Source: Bradyrhizobium agreste
GTDB taxonomy: Bacteria > Pseudomonadota > Alphaproteobacteria > Rhizobiales > Xanthobacteraceae
Length of the DNA: 64,000 bases
Assembly (NCBI RefSeq): GCF_016031625.1
Contig: NZ_JACCHP010000025.1
Span: 1-64,000 of the forward strand
Direction: 5' to 3'
Each line of letters opens with the position of its first letter. Positions within the stretch are counted from its first letter, which is position 1. The notes under the pieces are model-generated. The model did no database searches. It was given only the letters and a program-made list of their open reading frames with translations, and was not told where the DNA came from. This document shows positions 8,444 to 15,828 of the stretch, piece after piece. Made by a program: the position numbers and the translations under genes.

Positions 8444-9055
8444 ATGAAAATCGCAGTTGCCGGGGCCTCTGGCCGGGCCGGTTCGGAGATCACCAAGGAA
8501 CTGTCCCGCCGCGGCCACACAGTCACGGCCATCGCCCGCAACCCGGAGAAGATCGCGGCCCTGCCGAACGTCACGCCGGCCAAGGGGGATGTGCTGGACC
8601 AGGCGGGCCTCGCCAAGCTGTGGGCCGGTCACGACGTCGCCGTGAGTTCCGTGCACTTTCTGGCCAGCGATCCGCTCAAGCTGATCGGTGCGGCGAAGGA
8701 CTCCAAGGTCGGCCGTTACCTCGTGGTGGGCGGCGCCGGCAGCCTCGAGGTTGCCCCGGGCGTGAAGCTGGTCACGACGCCCAATTTTCCGGCTCAATAC
8801 AAGGCTGAAGCGGAGGCGGGCTCGGCCTTCCTGGACCTGCTGCGACAGGAAAAGGACCTGAACTGGACCTTCATCTCGCCCTCGGCGCTGTTCGTGGAGG
8901 GGGAACGGACGGCCAAGTTCCGGCTCGGGACCGACCAGCTTCTCGCAGATGCGAACGGCAAGAGCTGGATCACCTTCGCCGACTACGCCATTGCGCTTGC
9001 CGACGAGATCGAAAGGCCGGCCCACCTGAAGCAGCGCTTCACGGTCGGCTATTGA
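8444..9055 (+). CDS. NAD(P)-binding NmrA/SDR-type protein
   Basis: 203 aa, preceded by AAAGGAG. The N-terminus KIAVAGASGRAGSEITKEL is a Rossmann nucleotide-binding motif (GASGxxG). RGHTVTAIARNPEKI follows as in NAD(P)H-binding atypical short-chain dehydrogenases. The protein lacks a clear YxxxK active site, as in the NmrA-like and NAD(P)H-binding (YesF/YwnB-like) group, several of which are quinone or flavin reductases or redox sensors. Paired with a divergent HxlR regulator, it is probably an electrophile- or redox-induced detoxification gene. Substrate unknown. Confidence 0.88.
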   Translation: MKIAVAGASGRAGSEITKELSRRGHTVTAIARNPEKIAALPNVTPAKGDVLDQAGLAKLWAGHDVAVSSVHFLASDPLKLIGAAKDSKVGRYLVVGGAGSLEVAPGVKLVTTPNFPAQYKAEAEAGSAFLDLLRQEKDLNWTFISPSALFVEGERTAKFRLGTDQLLADANGKSWITFADYAIALADEIERPAHLKQRFTVGY

Positions 9056-9065
9056 GGCCGCGAGC

Positions 9066-9115
9066 CGCCTCCAAGCCCTTAAGGATAAACCTTCCTGTGC
9101 AAGGGCTTGGAGGCG
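9066..9115. terminator. 15-bp inverted repeat after oxidoreductase gene
   Basis: A perfect 15-bp inverted repeat (9066-9080 with 9101-9115, arms CGCCTCCAAGCCCTT and complement) with a 20-nt loop begins 10 bp after the stop codon. There is no T-run. It is probably a transcript-end hairpin shielding dksA. Confidence 0.5.
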
Positions 9116-9138
9116 AGGACCGGGTGGCGAGGGAAATA

Positions 9139-9167
9139 TTGTCTGTCACGGGAGGCCACTATATAAG
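9139..9167 (+). promoter_or_regulatory. dksA: Candidate sigma-70 promoter of dksA
   Basis: TTGTCT (9139-9144) and TATAAG (9162-9167) are spaced by exactly 17 bp and lie 60 bp before the dksA start. This is one of the few recognisable housekeeping promoters in the window. Confidence 0.5.
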
Positions 9168-9226
9168 GCCCGGCTCAACGGACCCCGGTCCGTCCGCGAG
9201 TCGTTACTTAAGAAGATAGGCCTCCC

Positions 9227-9637
9227 TTGGAAAAGTTGAAAAACTACCGACCGACCGACAAAGAGCCTTTCATGAACGACCGGCAGAAGGAGTACTTCCG
9301 TTTGAAGCTCCTCGCCTGGAAGGATGAGATCCTCAAAGAATCCAAGCTCACCCTGCAAGCTCTGCAGGAGGAGAACGTGAACCACCCCGATCTCGCCGAT
9401 CGGGCCTCGTCCGAAACCGACCGTGCCATCGAACTCCGCGCCCGCGACCGCCAGCGCAAATTGATCGCCAAGATCGATGCCGCGCTCCAGCGTATCGAGG
9501 ACAACACCTACGGCTATTGCGAGGAAACCGGCGAGCCGATCTCGTTGAAGCGGCTCGAGGCCCGGCCCATCGCGACGCTCTCGGTGGAAGCACAGGAGCG
9601 CCACGAGAAACGCGAGAAGGTTTATCGCGACGAATGA
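9227..9637 (+). CDS. dksA: RNA polymerase-binding factor DksA
   Basis: Enters the polymerase secondary channel and works with ppGpp in the stringent response. 136 aa from a TTG start at 9227, because the segment KNYRPTDKEPF before the first ATG (9272) is conserved in rhizobial DksA; starting at the ATG would remove it. A coiled-coil region (KLLAWKDEILKESKLTLQALQ...) with paired acidic residues (DLADRASSETDRAIELR) is followed by the globular part YGYCEETGEPISLKRLEARP. Only one of the four zinc-ligand cysteines of E. coli DksA remains, the pattern of cysteine-poor alphaproteobacterial DksA. A terminator follows. Confidence 0.93.
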   Translation: MEKLKNYRPTDKEPFMNDRQKEYFRLKLLAWKDEILKESKLTLQALQEENVNHPDLADRASSETDRAIELRARDRQRKLIAKIDAALQRIEDNTYGYCEETGEPISLKRLEARPIATLSVEAQERHEKREKVYRDE

Positions 9638-9642
9638 GGTCC

Positions 9643-9672
9643 GAGCCGCAGAGATGCGGCTCTTTTGTTTTT
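9643..9672 (+). terminator. Intrinsic terminator of dksA
   Basis: An 8-bp stem (9643-9650 with 9655-9662), a GAGA loop and TTTTGTTTTT; it begins 6 bp after the dksA stop. Confidence 0.92.
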
Positions 9673-10061
9673 GGACGCGGGGGCGCATTTCGCGCCATGC
9701 TCGGCATTTTGCCCGCGGCTTGCCGTCGCGCCCGCCATCGCGACAGCGCGATCGCGAAAAGTGAATCGCGATCAACGGGCTAGACTGGATTGCTCCGAGC
9801 TCACGTGAGTTTGGATGAGAAACAGCCTTCACTTCAGGTGCGGGAGGTTTTGCGAGTCGCATCAACGAGATCGACTCTGAAGTTGAGACGCTGATCCAGC
9901 TGCATCAAGCATCGCTGCAATCAGGCCTGCGGCGACGTCTCAAGACGGGCATCCCTATAAAGCCTGGAGCAGCTCAATATTTCCTTAACCGCGGGCAACA
10001 GGTGCTTGAGCAGGGGCCACCGAACCAATTTGCCGGCCCGTGCAACGAGGGGATGTTGGTC
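9673..10061. other. Non-coding gap between dksA terminator and SDR gene
   Basis: About 390 bases. Short open frames occur here (one from about 9860 reading into the next gene), but none has a ribosome site and family-like sequence. The last 15 bases hold GAGGGG, which serves the gene at 10062. I see no RNA gene or repeat. Confidence 0.5.
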
Positions 10062-11090
10062 ATGAGCACTGTTCTGGTCACCGGCGGGTCGGGCTTCGTC
10101 GGCATCCATGTCATCCTCCAACTTCTGGCCGCCGGACACGCCGTGCGGACGACGGTGCGCCGGCCGGAGCGTCAGGCCGATGTGCTCGCCATGCTGCGCG
10201 AGGGCGGGGCGGCGGCGCCCGAGAGCATGGCCTTCGTCACCGCCGATCTGTCCCGGGACGACGGCTGGCAGGCGGTGGTCGCGGGCTGCGACTACGTTCT
10301 CCACGTGGCGTCCCCGCTCTCGACCACCGTCCCAACGGACGAGAACGAGATGATCATTCCGGCCCGCGACGGAACGCTCCGGGTGCTCCGGGCCGCGCGC
10401 GCCGCCGGGGTCAAAAGGGTCGTCATCACCTCGTCGCTCGGCGCCATCGGCTACGGCCATCCGCCGCGCGACAAGCCGTTCGACGAGACCGAATGGACCA
10501 ATCTCGCCGGTGTCGACGGCCAACCCTATGTCAAGTCCAAGACGCTGGCCGAGCGAGCCGCCTGGGACTTCGTCGCGCGCGAGGGGGATGGGCTGGAGCT
10601 GTCGGTGATCAACCCGGCCGCGATTTTCGGGCCCGTGCTGGAGCCGGACTTTTCCGGCTCGATCGAGATCGTCAGATCGTTGCTCGACGGTGCCATGCCG
10701 GCCGTGCCGCGGGTCTATTTCGGCGTGGTCGACGTCCGCGACGTCGCCAAGCTGCACCTGCGGGCGATGACGGCGCCGGAGGCGAAAGGCGAGCGTTTCA
10801 TCGCGGTCTCTGGCGAGACGATGTCGATCCTCGACATCGCGCGCGTGCTGCGGCGGGAACTCGGGCCGCGGGCGCGCCGGGTTCCGCGGCTCCAGGCTCC
10901 GGATTGGCTGGTGCGGCTGGCCGCGAACCGGATTCCGCTGCTGCGGGCGGTCGTGCCGATGCTCGGAAAGGTCAGGCATTCCACCAGCGCCAAGGCCAGG
11001 TCGCTGCTCGGCTGGCAGGCGCGCTCCAATGAGGAGGCGATCCTTGCGACCGCCGAGAGCCTGATCCGGCTCGGCCTCGTCAAGGGGTGA
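10062..11090 (+). CDS. NAD-dependent epimerase/dihydroflavonol reductase-like SDR
   Basis: 342 aa from ATG at 10062 with GAGGGG at 10047-10052. The longer frame to 10002 would place 20 unrelated residues before the Rossmann strand, and an ATG at 10053 abuts the ribosome site. Extended SDR features: TVLVTGGSGFVG (cofactor), a Ser-rich active-site strand (VVITSSLGAIGYG) and YVKSKTLAE with the catalytic Tyr and Lys. Similar proteins reduce aldehydes or dihydroflavonol-like ketones with NADPH. The next gene follows after 86 bp, so the two may work together on a small ketone or aldehyde, but the substrate is not visible. Confidence 0.9.
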   Translation: MSTVLVTGGSGFVGIHVILQLLAAGHAVRTTVRRPERQADVLAMLREGGAAAPESMAFVTADLSRDDGWQAVVAGCDYVLHVASPLSTTVPTDENEMIIPARDGTLRVLRAARAAGVKRVVITSSLGAIGYGHPPRDKPFDETEWTNLAGVDGQPYVKSKTLAERAAWDFVAREGDGLELSVINPAAIFGPVLEPDFSGSIEIVRSLLDGAMPAVPRVYFGVVDVRDVAKLHLRAMTAPEAKGERFIAVSGETMSILDIARVLRRELGPRARRVPRLQAPDWLVRLAANRIPLLRAVVPMLGKVRHSTSAKARSLLGWQARSNEEAILATAESLIRLGLVKG

Positions 11091-11176
11091 AGGTGCAACG
11101 CCCCCTGCGCTTGTCAGGCCGGAGCGGGGATGCTGAAGTGCCGCCCTGCGACTGCGTAGCGTGGGAGGCGGCGCCG

Positions 11177-11956
11177 ATGGACAAGATTCTCGAAGCCGCA
11201 AAGGCGATCGCGCTGGCGCGCCGCAATCATGCCCCGCTCGCGGAGCTGGAGCGGCCCCCTGCGGACGAAGCCGAGGGCTACCAGGTCCAGCGCACCCTGC
11301 ACGATCTGCTGCTGCCGCATGTCGGCCCGCTCGTCGGCTACAAGATCGGCTGCACCAGCCAAGTGATGCAGGACTATATCGGCATCCCGCACCCCTGCGG
11401 CGGCGGCGTGTTCCAGAAGGGCGTCCATGACAGCGGCGCCAAGCTCGCCGCGTCCAGCTATGTCCGGGTCGGCGTCGAATGCGAGATCGCAGTGCGGCTG
11501 AAGCGGGACCTTGCCGTCGGCGAGGCGCCGTTCACGGCCGAATGGGTCGGCGAGGCGGTCGAGGCCTACCACCCCGCGATCGAGATCGTCGACGACCGCT
11601 ACGTGAAATGGGAGACGATGGGCGCGCCGACCTTGATCGCCGACGATTTCTTCGCCGCCGGCTGCGTGCTGGGTCCATCGGTCCCGCGCTCGTCGGTGCC
11701 GGACCTGAAGGCGGTCAAGGGCCGCGCCATCGTCAACGGCGAGGAGGTCAGCCACGGCACCGGCGCCGACGTGCTCGGCCATCCCCACAACGCGCTCGCC
11801 TGGCTCGCCAACCATCTCGCCGCCGAGGGCAAGGCGCTGCACGCAGGGCAGCTCGTGCTCACCGGCAGCCTGGTCAAGACGTTGTGGCTCAAGGCCGGCG
11901 ACAAGGTGCGGATGGAGCTGGACGGGCTCGGCGTGGTGGAGGCGGAGTTTACGTGA
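11177..11956 (+). CDS. 2-keto-4-pentenoate hydratase-like protein
   Basis: 259 aa from ATG at 11177 with GGGAGG just upstream; an earlier in-frame start has no ribosome site. Belongs to the fumarylacetoacetate hydrolase/hydratase superfamily (MhpD, TesE, DmpE): GYKIGCTSQVMQDYIGIPHPCGGGVF, then the metal-site segment VGVECEIAVRL, and later HGTGADVLGHPHNALAWLANHLAAEGKALHAGQ and VLTGSLVKT. Such enzymes add water to 2-hydroxypenta-2,4-dienoate in meta-cleavage of aromatics. No ring-cleavage genes are nearby, so the in vivo substrate is uncertain. Confidence 0.9.
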   Translation: MDKILEAAKAIALARRNHAPLAELERPPADEAEGYQVQRTLHDLLLPHVGPLVGYKIGCTSQVMQDYIGIPHPCGGGVFQKGVHDSGAKLAASSYVRVGVECEIAVRLKRDLAVGEAPFTAEWVGEAVEAYHPAIEIVDDRYVKWETMGAPTLIADDFFAAGCVLGPSVPRSSVPDLKAVKGRAIVNGEEVSHGTGADVLGHPHNALAWLANHLAAEGKALHAGQLVLTGSLVKTLWLKAGDKVRMELDGLGVVEAEFT

Positions 11957-12210
11957 GGGGCGTTGCGATCTCGTGCCCCGGACGCAGCGCAGCGCCGGCC
12001 TGGCGATGCGAAGCATCGTCCAGGGAACGGTGCGCTGCAGAGCCGGGGCCCACGCTGCAATGTCTTGTAACTTTCTCGGTCCCGGCTCTGCGCCGCATCG
12101 CTGACGCGCTGCGGCTTGTCCGGGACAGGCGAGAGATGAACGTCCGGCAGACGACAATTTCGTCATTTTCCATCGAGACCGAAGTCGCGGGACAAGCCTT
12201 CGCATCCTCG
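11957..12210. repeat. Intergenic palindromic sequence
   Basis: No gene. The stretch holds a clear inverted repeat (GCAGAGCCGGGG at 12037-12048 with its complement at 12080-12091) and related GC-rich blocks on both sides, as often seen between Bradyrhizobium genes. It precedes the long dispersed repeat. Confidence 0.55.
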
Positions 12211-12725
12211 CGGCAGCTTCGCCCGAGCTTTGCAACGTCTCGCCCTCCTGAAGATCAAGAAGGCGCAGGGAAGGCCGGGCGCCGGTGGCACCCGAAGTCC
12301 CGCGTGTGCTCAAAAGCGCGCACGGGGTGGACGACAGGTGATGCCGGTCGCCCGGCCTTCCCTGCGCGGATGGTTTTAACGGTGTCCTTCGTGCTCTCCC
12401 CGGGGAGCGATGCACTATTGCCCCCGTCGCCTTGCGGCTGATCGATGCGCGCGCCGGTTGGCCGCCACATCACCACATGACTTGACGCACAGACCCCGGG
12501 CGTCAGGACCACACGACTTCTCCGTCCGCGCACGTCCTCGCTGGGTCCTCCACGGCTGGCGTGCGCTCACCGTCGGGGCCATGCGAAGACGCTGTCAGCG
12601 CCGTGTCGTACCGCGCCTGTCGCTGCTCACGGTTTTCCCGCCCTGCAGCTACCATTCGCGCCAACGCCGTCGCGGCCACCGCATCCCATCCCGCGCTTCG
12701 TGACGATCGCGATACGCCCTCTTGT
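12211..12725 (+). repeat. Dispersed ~515-bp repeat, copy 1
   Basis: Matches 59153-59668 in inverted orientation, by reading the two stretches against each other: the segments around CTTCGCCCGAGCTTTGC, GGATGGTTTTAACGGTGTCC, CACTATTGCCCCCGTCGCC, GACCACACGACTTCTCCGTC and GTGACGATCGCGA occur in the same order. It contains a perfect 19-bp inverted repeat (12263-12281 with 12349-12367) enclosing 67 bp. A reading frame on its minus strand (12255-12533) is preserved in copy 2 but has no ribosome site of note, so I list no CDS. Edges are approximate. Confidence 0.85.
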
Positions 12726-12810
12726 GGAATGGAACAAAACGAGAACATAATGAGGTGGCCGGAGCCTGTCAACTGGAATTTCTAAAATCCGAAAATTCTG
12801 AAATTGAAAA

Positions 12811-12832
12811 TTGGTAACGTGTGTGGTACCAA
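12811..12832 (+). promoter_or_regulatory. Inverted repeat at the start of the toxin gene
   Basis: TTGGTA-N10-TACCAA ends directly at the toxin ATG (12833). The 40 bases before it are A/T-rich, unlike the surroundings, and probably hold the promoter. Type II antitoxins usually bind such palindromes, so it is a candidate operator. Confidence 0.45.
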
Positions 12833-13150
12833 ATGATCAGGATCGAAGAATATATCGTCGACGATCATAGCCCTTTCCGCGAGTGGCTTGAGCGACTTGA
12901 TCCGCAGGCACGTGTGATGATTGCGGTCGCGATCGAGCGGCTTGCGGATGGCAACAAGTCAAACGTCAAGTCCATCGGGGAGGGGGTTGCTGAACTCAAG
13001 ATCAATCGTGGCCCTGGCTACCGGGTTTATTTCGGCTGGAAGGGCAATTCGCTGGTTATTCTGTTGGGAGGCGGCACCAAGCAGAGACAGCAAAACGATA
13101 TCGATACGGCGTTACGCCGCTGGCGTGATTACAAGTCAAGAGCACGGTAG
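12833..13150 (+). CDS. RelE/ParE-superfamily addiction-module killer protein
   Basis: 105 aa from ATG at 12833 (an in-frame GTG lies four codons earlier, inside the palindrome). Sequence features of the putative addiction-module killer group related to HigB: PFREWLERLDPQARVMIAVAIERLADGN, then SIGEGVAELKINRGPGYRVYFGW and LVILLGGGTKQRQQNDIDTALRRW. Members are likely ribosome-dependent mRNA-cleaving or gyrase-directed toxins; the target here is unknown. Toxin-first order with the antidote 10 bp downstream is typical of higBA-like modules. Confidence 0.9.
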   Translation: MIRIEEYIVDDHSPFREWLERLDPQARVMIAVAIERLADGNKSNVKSIGEGVAELKINRGPGYRVYFGWKGNSLVILLGGGTKQRQQNDIDTALRRWRDYKSRAR

Positions 13151-13160
13151 GGAGAAGGTG

Positions 13161-13487
13161 ATGCCATTAACTCGGAGTTTTCGCGACACCGTCCGTGCGA
13201 TGGCGGAGCGCGATCCCGCCTTTCGCGAGGCGCTGTTCCTGGAGGCGATGCAGGGCCTGTTGCAAGGGGACGTCGACTACGGCCGCACGGCATTACGCAC
13301 TTACATCAATGCCACCATCGGTTTCGATCGGCTCAGCGAGGTGCTGGATCGTCCTCCGAAGAGCCTGATGCGGATGTTCGGACCGCGCGGCAATCCGACG
13401 GCCGAGAACCTGATGGCGGTGATCCACGCGCTTCAGAAGGAGACCGGCGTGCATCTGGAGATACGCGCAGTTGCGAATGCTGCGTGA
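13161..13487 (+). CDS. Addiction-module antidote protein (HigA-like)
   Basis: 108 aa with GGAGAAGG just before the ATG. The C-terminal half TALRTYINATIGFDRLSEVLDRPPKSLMRMFGPRGNPTAENLMAVIHALQ is the helix-turn-helix antidote domain of the killer/antidote pairs. The N-terminal half (FREALFLEAMQGLLQGD) is helical. Neutralises the preceding toxin and probably represses the operon at the palindrome at 12811-12832. Confidence 0.9.
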   Translation: MPLTRSFRDTVRAMAERDPAFREALFLEAMQGLLQGDVDYGRTALRTYINATIGFDRLSEVLDRPPKSLMRMFGPRGNPTAENLMAVIHALQKETGVHLEIRAVANAA

Positions 13488-13501
13488 GGGGCAGTCTCTC
13501 C

Positions 13502-13550
13502 ACCGTCATTGCGAGGAGCCCTTCGCGACGAAGCTGTCGCAGCGTTGCAA
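13502..13550. repeat. Fragment of the cgtcattgcgag repeat family
   Basis: The CGTCATTGCGAGGAGCCC block and GCGACGAAGC match one end of the palindromic repeats at 32722, 32888, 43528, 45582 and 55260. The rest of the 281-bp gap to 13769 shows no gene or other repeat. Confidence 0.6.
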
Positions 13551-13768
13551 TAAGGTCGCCGATCTGCCTCGCAGTACGCAGTTTCCGATACCATCCCGAC
13601 AAAGGCATCTTGCGCCCGCCGGCAAACGGGTATATGAGCCCCGTCCCATTCAACCTGCGCGTTCAGACATGAGGAGACCAGCTGTGAGTACTTTGTGGCG
13701 ATCGACACGCTCCGTGCCGACGCTCTCAGTGCGTCCGGCTGACAGCCATCCAATCATGTTGAACGACA

Positions 13769-14929
13769 ATGGCCCAGTCATTGATACAGCGCCGGCAGGA
13801 GGCCGAGCGCGCGCGGGTTGAAGCCTACGAGCTTTCGCTGCGGCACGTGTCGCAGCGGACGCGTCCTCCACCGGATTTCCAGAACGCGATCAAAGAGGCC
13901 AGGCGTGGCTTCGAGGCGGACGTGCTTCGCGAGGCTTCGGCATGGAAGCCGCAGCTGAAAACTCGCGATGCCGCGCGCCTTCGTCTTGGCGCCGCCCGCT
14001 ATCTCTTTGCGCGCTATCCTGTCGCCGAGCATCTGGAGCAGATCTGGATCGACAGCACGGGACTGAGCCGCGACGAGATCATGTTGCGTAAGCGATGGTA
14101 TGTCGTGGCGGCCGGCGGCGGTTCGCTCTACGGCGCCGGTGCGAGTGCGTGGCTGTCTCGCAAGGAGGTTCATGCATTCCTCAATCCCTTGGGGAACGTC
14201 GGCTTCGAGGCTGCGATGTGGCAGGCGATCGCGCGAACCTATGCGAGCGATCCCGGCGTTGCGATGCAGATCGCGCGCTCCAGGATCGCTCAGACGCGCC
14301 GCGCGGAGCATGGCTTCTGGCGTGAGGTGGTGCGCTTCTTCTGCGCGCATCCAACCACTGTCGAGGAGATGGACGATCTCCATGATTACCTCGCAGCTTG
14401 CCACCGGCGCGATCCGGCGTTCAGCCTCAAGGGGCGCTCGCTGGCCTCGCTCGGCCGGCTAATGCGCGAATGGCATCACGATCTCGAAGCGATCGCTCGC
14501 ATCGAGGCTGCACGCCATCGCGCGGAGGCTGCGCAAAACCGTGAGCGTGGGGCGACAGAAGGCCCCATCGATGAGAGTTGGCCCGGCGCGGTAATCGCGG
14601 ATTGGTCATGGAGCCCGTCGTCCAAGGTTCGAGGCAAGCGGGAGGAGTACGTCGTGGTCCAATTGCGTACCGCGGCCGACCTCGTGGCTGAGACGCGGAG
14701 CATGCGCCACTGCGTCGCCAGCTACGCTTCCAAGTGCATCGCCGGGCATGCGTCGATCTGGTCGCTGCGCCGCCGCGCTGCGGGTGCTCCAGATCGGTTG
14801 CTGACCATTGAGCTTGATCGACGCGCTCGGGCGGTCCAGGTCCGTGGGTTCGCAAACCGTTTACCGCATCCCGAGGAGTGCAAGATCCTCGAGCGGTGGG
14901 CGCAAGCACGCGGGATCGAACTGCTCTAG
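13769..14929 (+). CDS. PcfJ-domain protein
   Basis: 386 aa. The central and C-terminal parts carry the PcfJ-like signature: ELWLRTAADL-type strand (VVQLRTAADLVAETRSMRHC), then VASYASKCIAGHASIWSLR and a final strand pair (LLTIELDRRARAVQVRGFANR). PcfJ was named from the enterococcal plasmid pCF10 and is often found on mobile or accessory DNA; its molecular function is unknown. The N-terminal 250 residues are helical, Arg-rich and unlike anything I recognise. It follows a toxin-antitoxin pair and a dispersed repeat between dksA and flgH, suggesting an acquired segment. A terminator pair follows. Confidence 0.8.
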   Translation: MAQSLIQRRQEAERARVEAYELSLRHVSQRTRPPPDFQNAIKEARRGFEADVLREASAWKPQLKTRDAARLRLGAARYLFARYPVAEHLEQIWIDSTGLSRDEIMLRKRWYVVAAGGGSLYGAGASAWLSRKEVHAFLNPLGNVGFEAAMWQAIARTYASDPGVAMQIARSRIAQTRRAEHGFWREVVRFFCAHPTTVEEMDDLHDYLAACHRRDPAFSLKGRSLASLGRLMREWHHDLEAIARIEAARHRAEAAQNRERGATEGPIDESWPGAVIADWSWSPSSKVRGKREEYVVVQLRTAADLVAETRSMRHCVASYASKCIAGHASIWSLRRRAAGAPDRLLTIELDRRARAVQVRGFANRLPHPEECKILERWAQARGIELL

Positions 14930-14934
14930 AAGAA

Positions 14935-15002
14935 GCCTGCGCCGCTTTGGCGGCGCAGGCAAAACACATGCGGCCTCCGGCAGGGGAGCTACCGGAGGCC
15001 GC
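14935..15002. terminator. Two hairpins between convergent genes
   Basis: Two perfect 11-bp GC-rich stems: 14935-14945 with 14950-14960 (loop TTTG), and 14970-14980 with 14992-15002 (11-nt loop). Read on the minus strand, the first is preceded by GTTTT rather than followed by T, so they probably act as a bidirectional barrier between the pcfJ-like gene and flgH. Confidence 0.7.
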
Positions 15003-15062
15003 GTCGTACATCGTCGTTCGCGCCTAGGTTTCGCGAGCACGATGTGGGAGCTCGGGAGAAGG

Positions 15063-15824
15063 TTAGAAGGGCAGCAGCACGTCCATGACCTGCTGGCCGT
15101 AGCGCGGCTGCTGCACGTCGGTGATCTGGCCGCGGCCACCATAGGCGATGCGGGCCTGGGCGATCTTGGTGGAATCGATGGTGTTGTCGCTCTGGATGTC
15201 CTCGGGGCGCACGATGCCGGCGACGATCAGCTCGCGAATTTCGAAGTTGACGCGGATCTCCTGCTTGCCTTCGACGACCAAATTGCCGTTCGGCAGCACC
15301 TGGGTCACCACGGCGGCGACGTTGGTCTGCAGGGCTTCCTTGCGGTCGACGCTGCCTTTGCCCTCGCTCGACGAGGTCGAGTCGGCGGTCAGGACGCGGC
15401 CCGGCAGGATCTTGTTGGCCTGGGTTATGGTGCTGGCGCCGATGAAGTTGGTGATTCCCGAATCTTCCTTGTTGGTGCGGCTGCGCGAGGTGTCGTTCTC
15501 GATGTTGGCTTTGTCGGTGATGTTCACGGTCACGGTCAGGAGATCGCCGACCTGGCGGGCGCGCTGGTCCTTGAAGAAGGCGCGGCTGCCGTTGCGCCAC
15601 AGCGAGTTCGGATTGTAGGAGGCGACCTCGGGCTTGGGCATCGGCATCTGCACCGGCTTGTAGCCGGGCTGCGTCGTCGGATTGTCGATGGCCGAGAGCT
15701 TCGGCTGCTCGCCGATTTGCGACAGGCGGTCGATCGAGGAGCAGCCGCCCAGCGCGCAAGAAGCCAGCAGCAGGCCAGAGATTGCGATGCGACGAAGGCG
15801 GGAGGCCGAACTGAACGTGGACAT
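15063..15824 (-). CDS. flgH: Flagellar L-ring lipoprotein FlgH
   Basis: 253 aa. An N-terminal lipoprotein signal with lipobox LGGC places it in the outer membrane, where it forms the L ring bushing of the rod. Conserved parts: SLWRNGSRAFFKDQRARQVGDLLTV, ANIENDTSRSR, VVTQVLPNGNLVVEGKQEIRVN and VAGIVRPEDI with the C-terminal YGGRGQITDVQQPRYGQQV. Last gene of flgF-flgG-flgA-flgH, 4 bp after the flgA stop. Confidence 0.96.
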   Translation of the reverse strand: MSTFSSASRLRRIAISGLLLASCALGGCSSIDRLSQIGEQPKLSAIDNPTTQPGYKPVQMPMPKPEVASYNPNSLWRNGSRAFFKDQRARQVGDLLTVTVNITDKANIENDTSRSRTNKEDSGITNFIGASTITQANKILPGRVLTADSTSSSEGKGSVDRKEALQTNVAAVVTQVLPNGNLVVEGKQEIRVNFEIRELIVAGIVRPEDIQSDNTIDSTKIAQARIAYGGRGQITDVQQPRYGQQVMDVLLPF

Positions 15825-15828
15825 GAAT

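Noticed and set aside
12211..12725. Dispersed repeat as an insertion sequence
   Set aside because: No transposase-like protein and no terminal inverted repeats at the outer edges; the 19-bp palindrome is internal.
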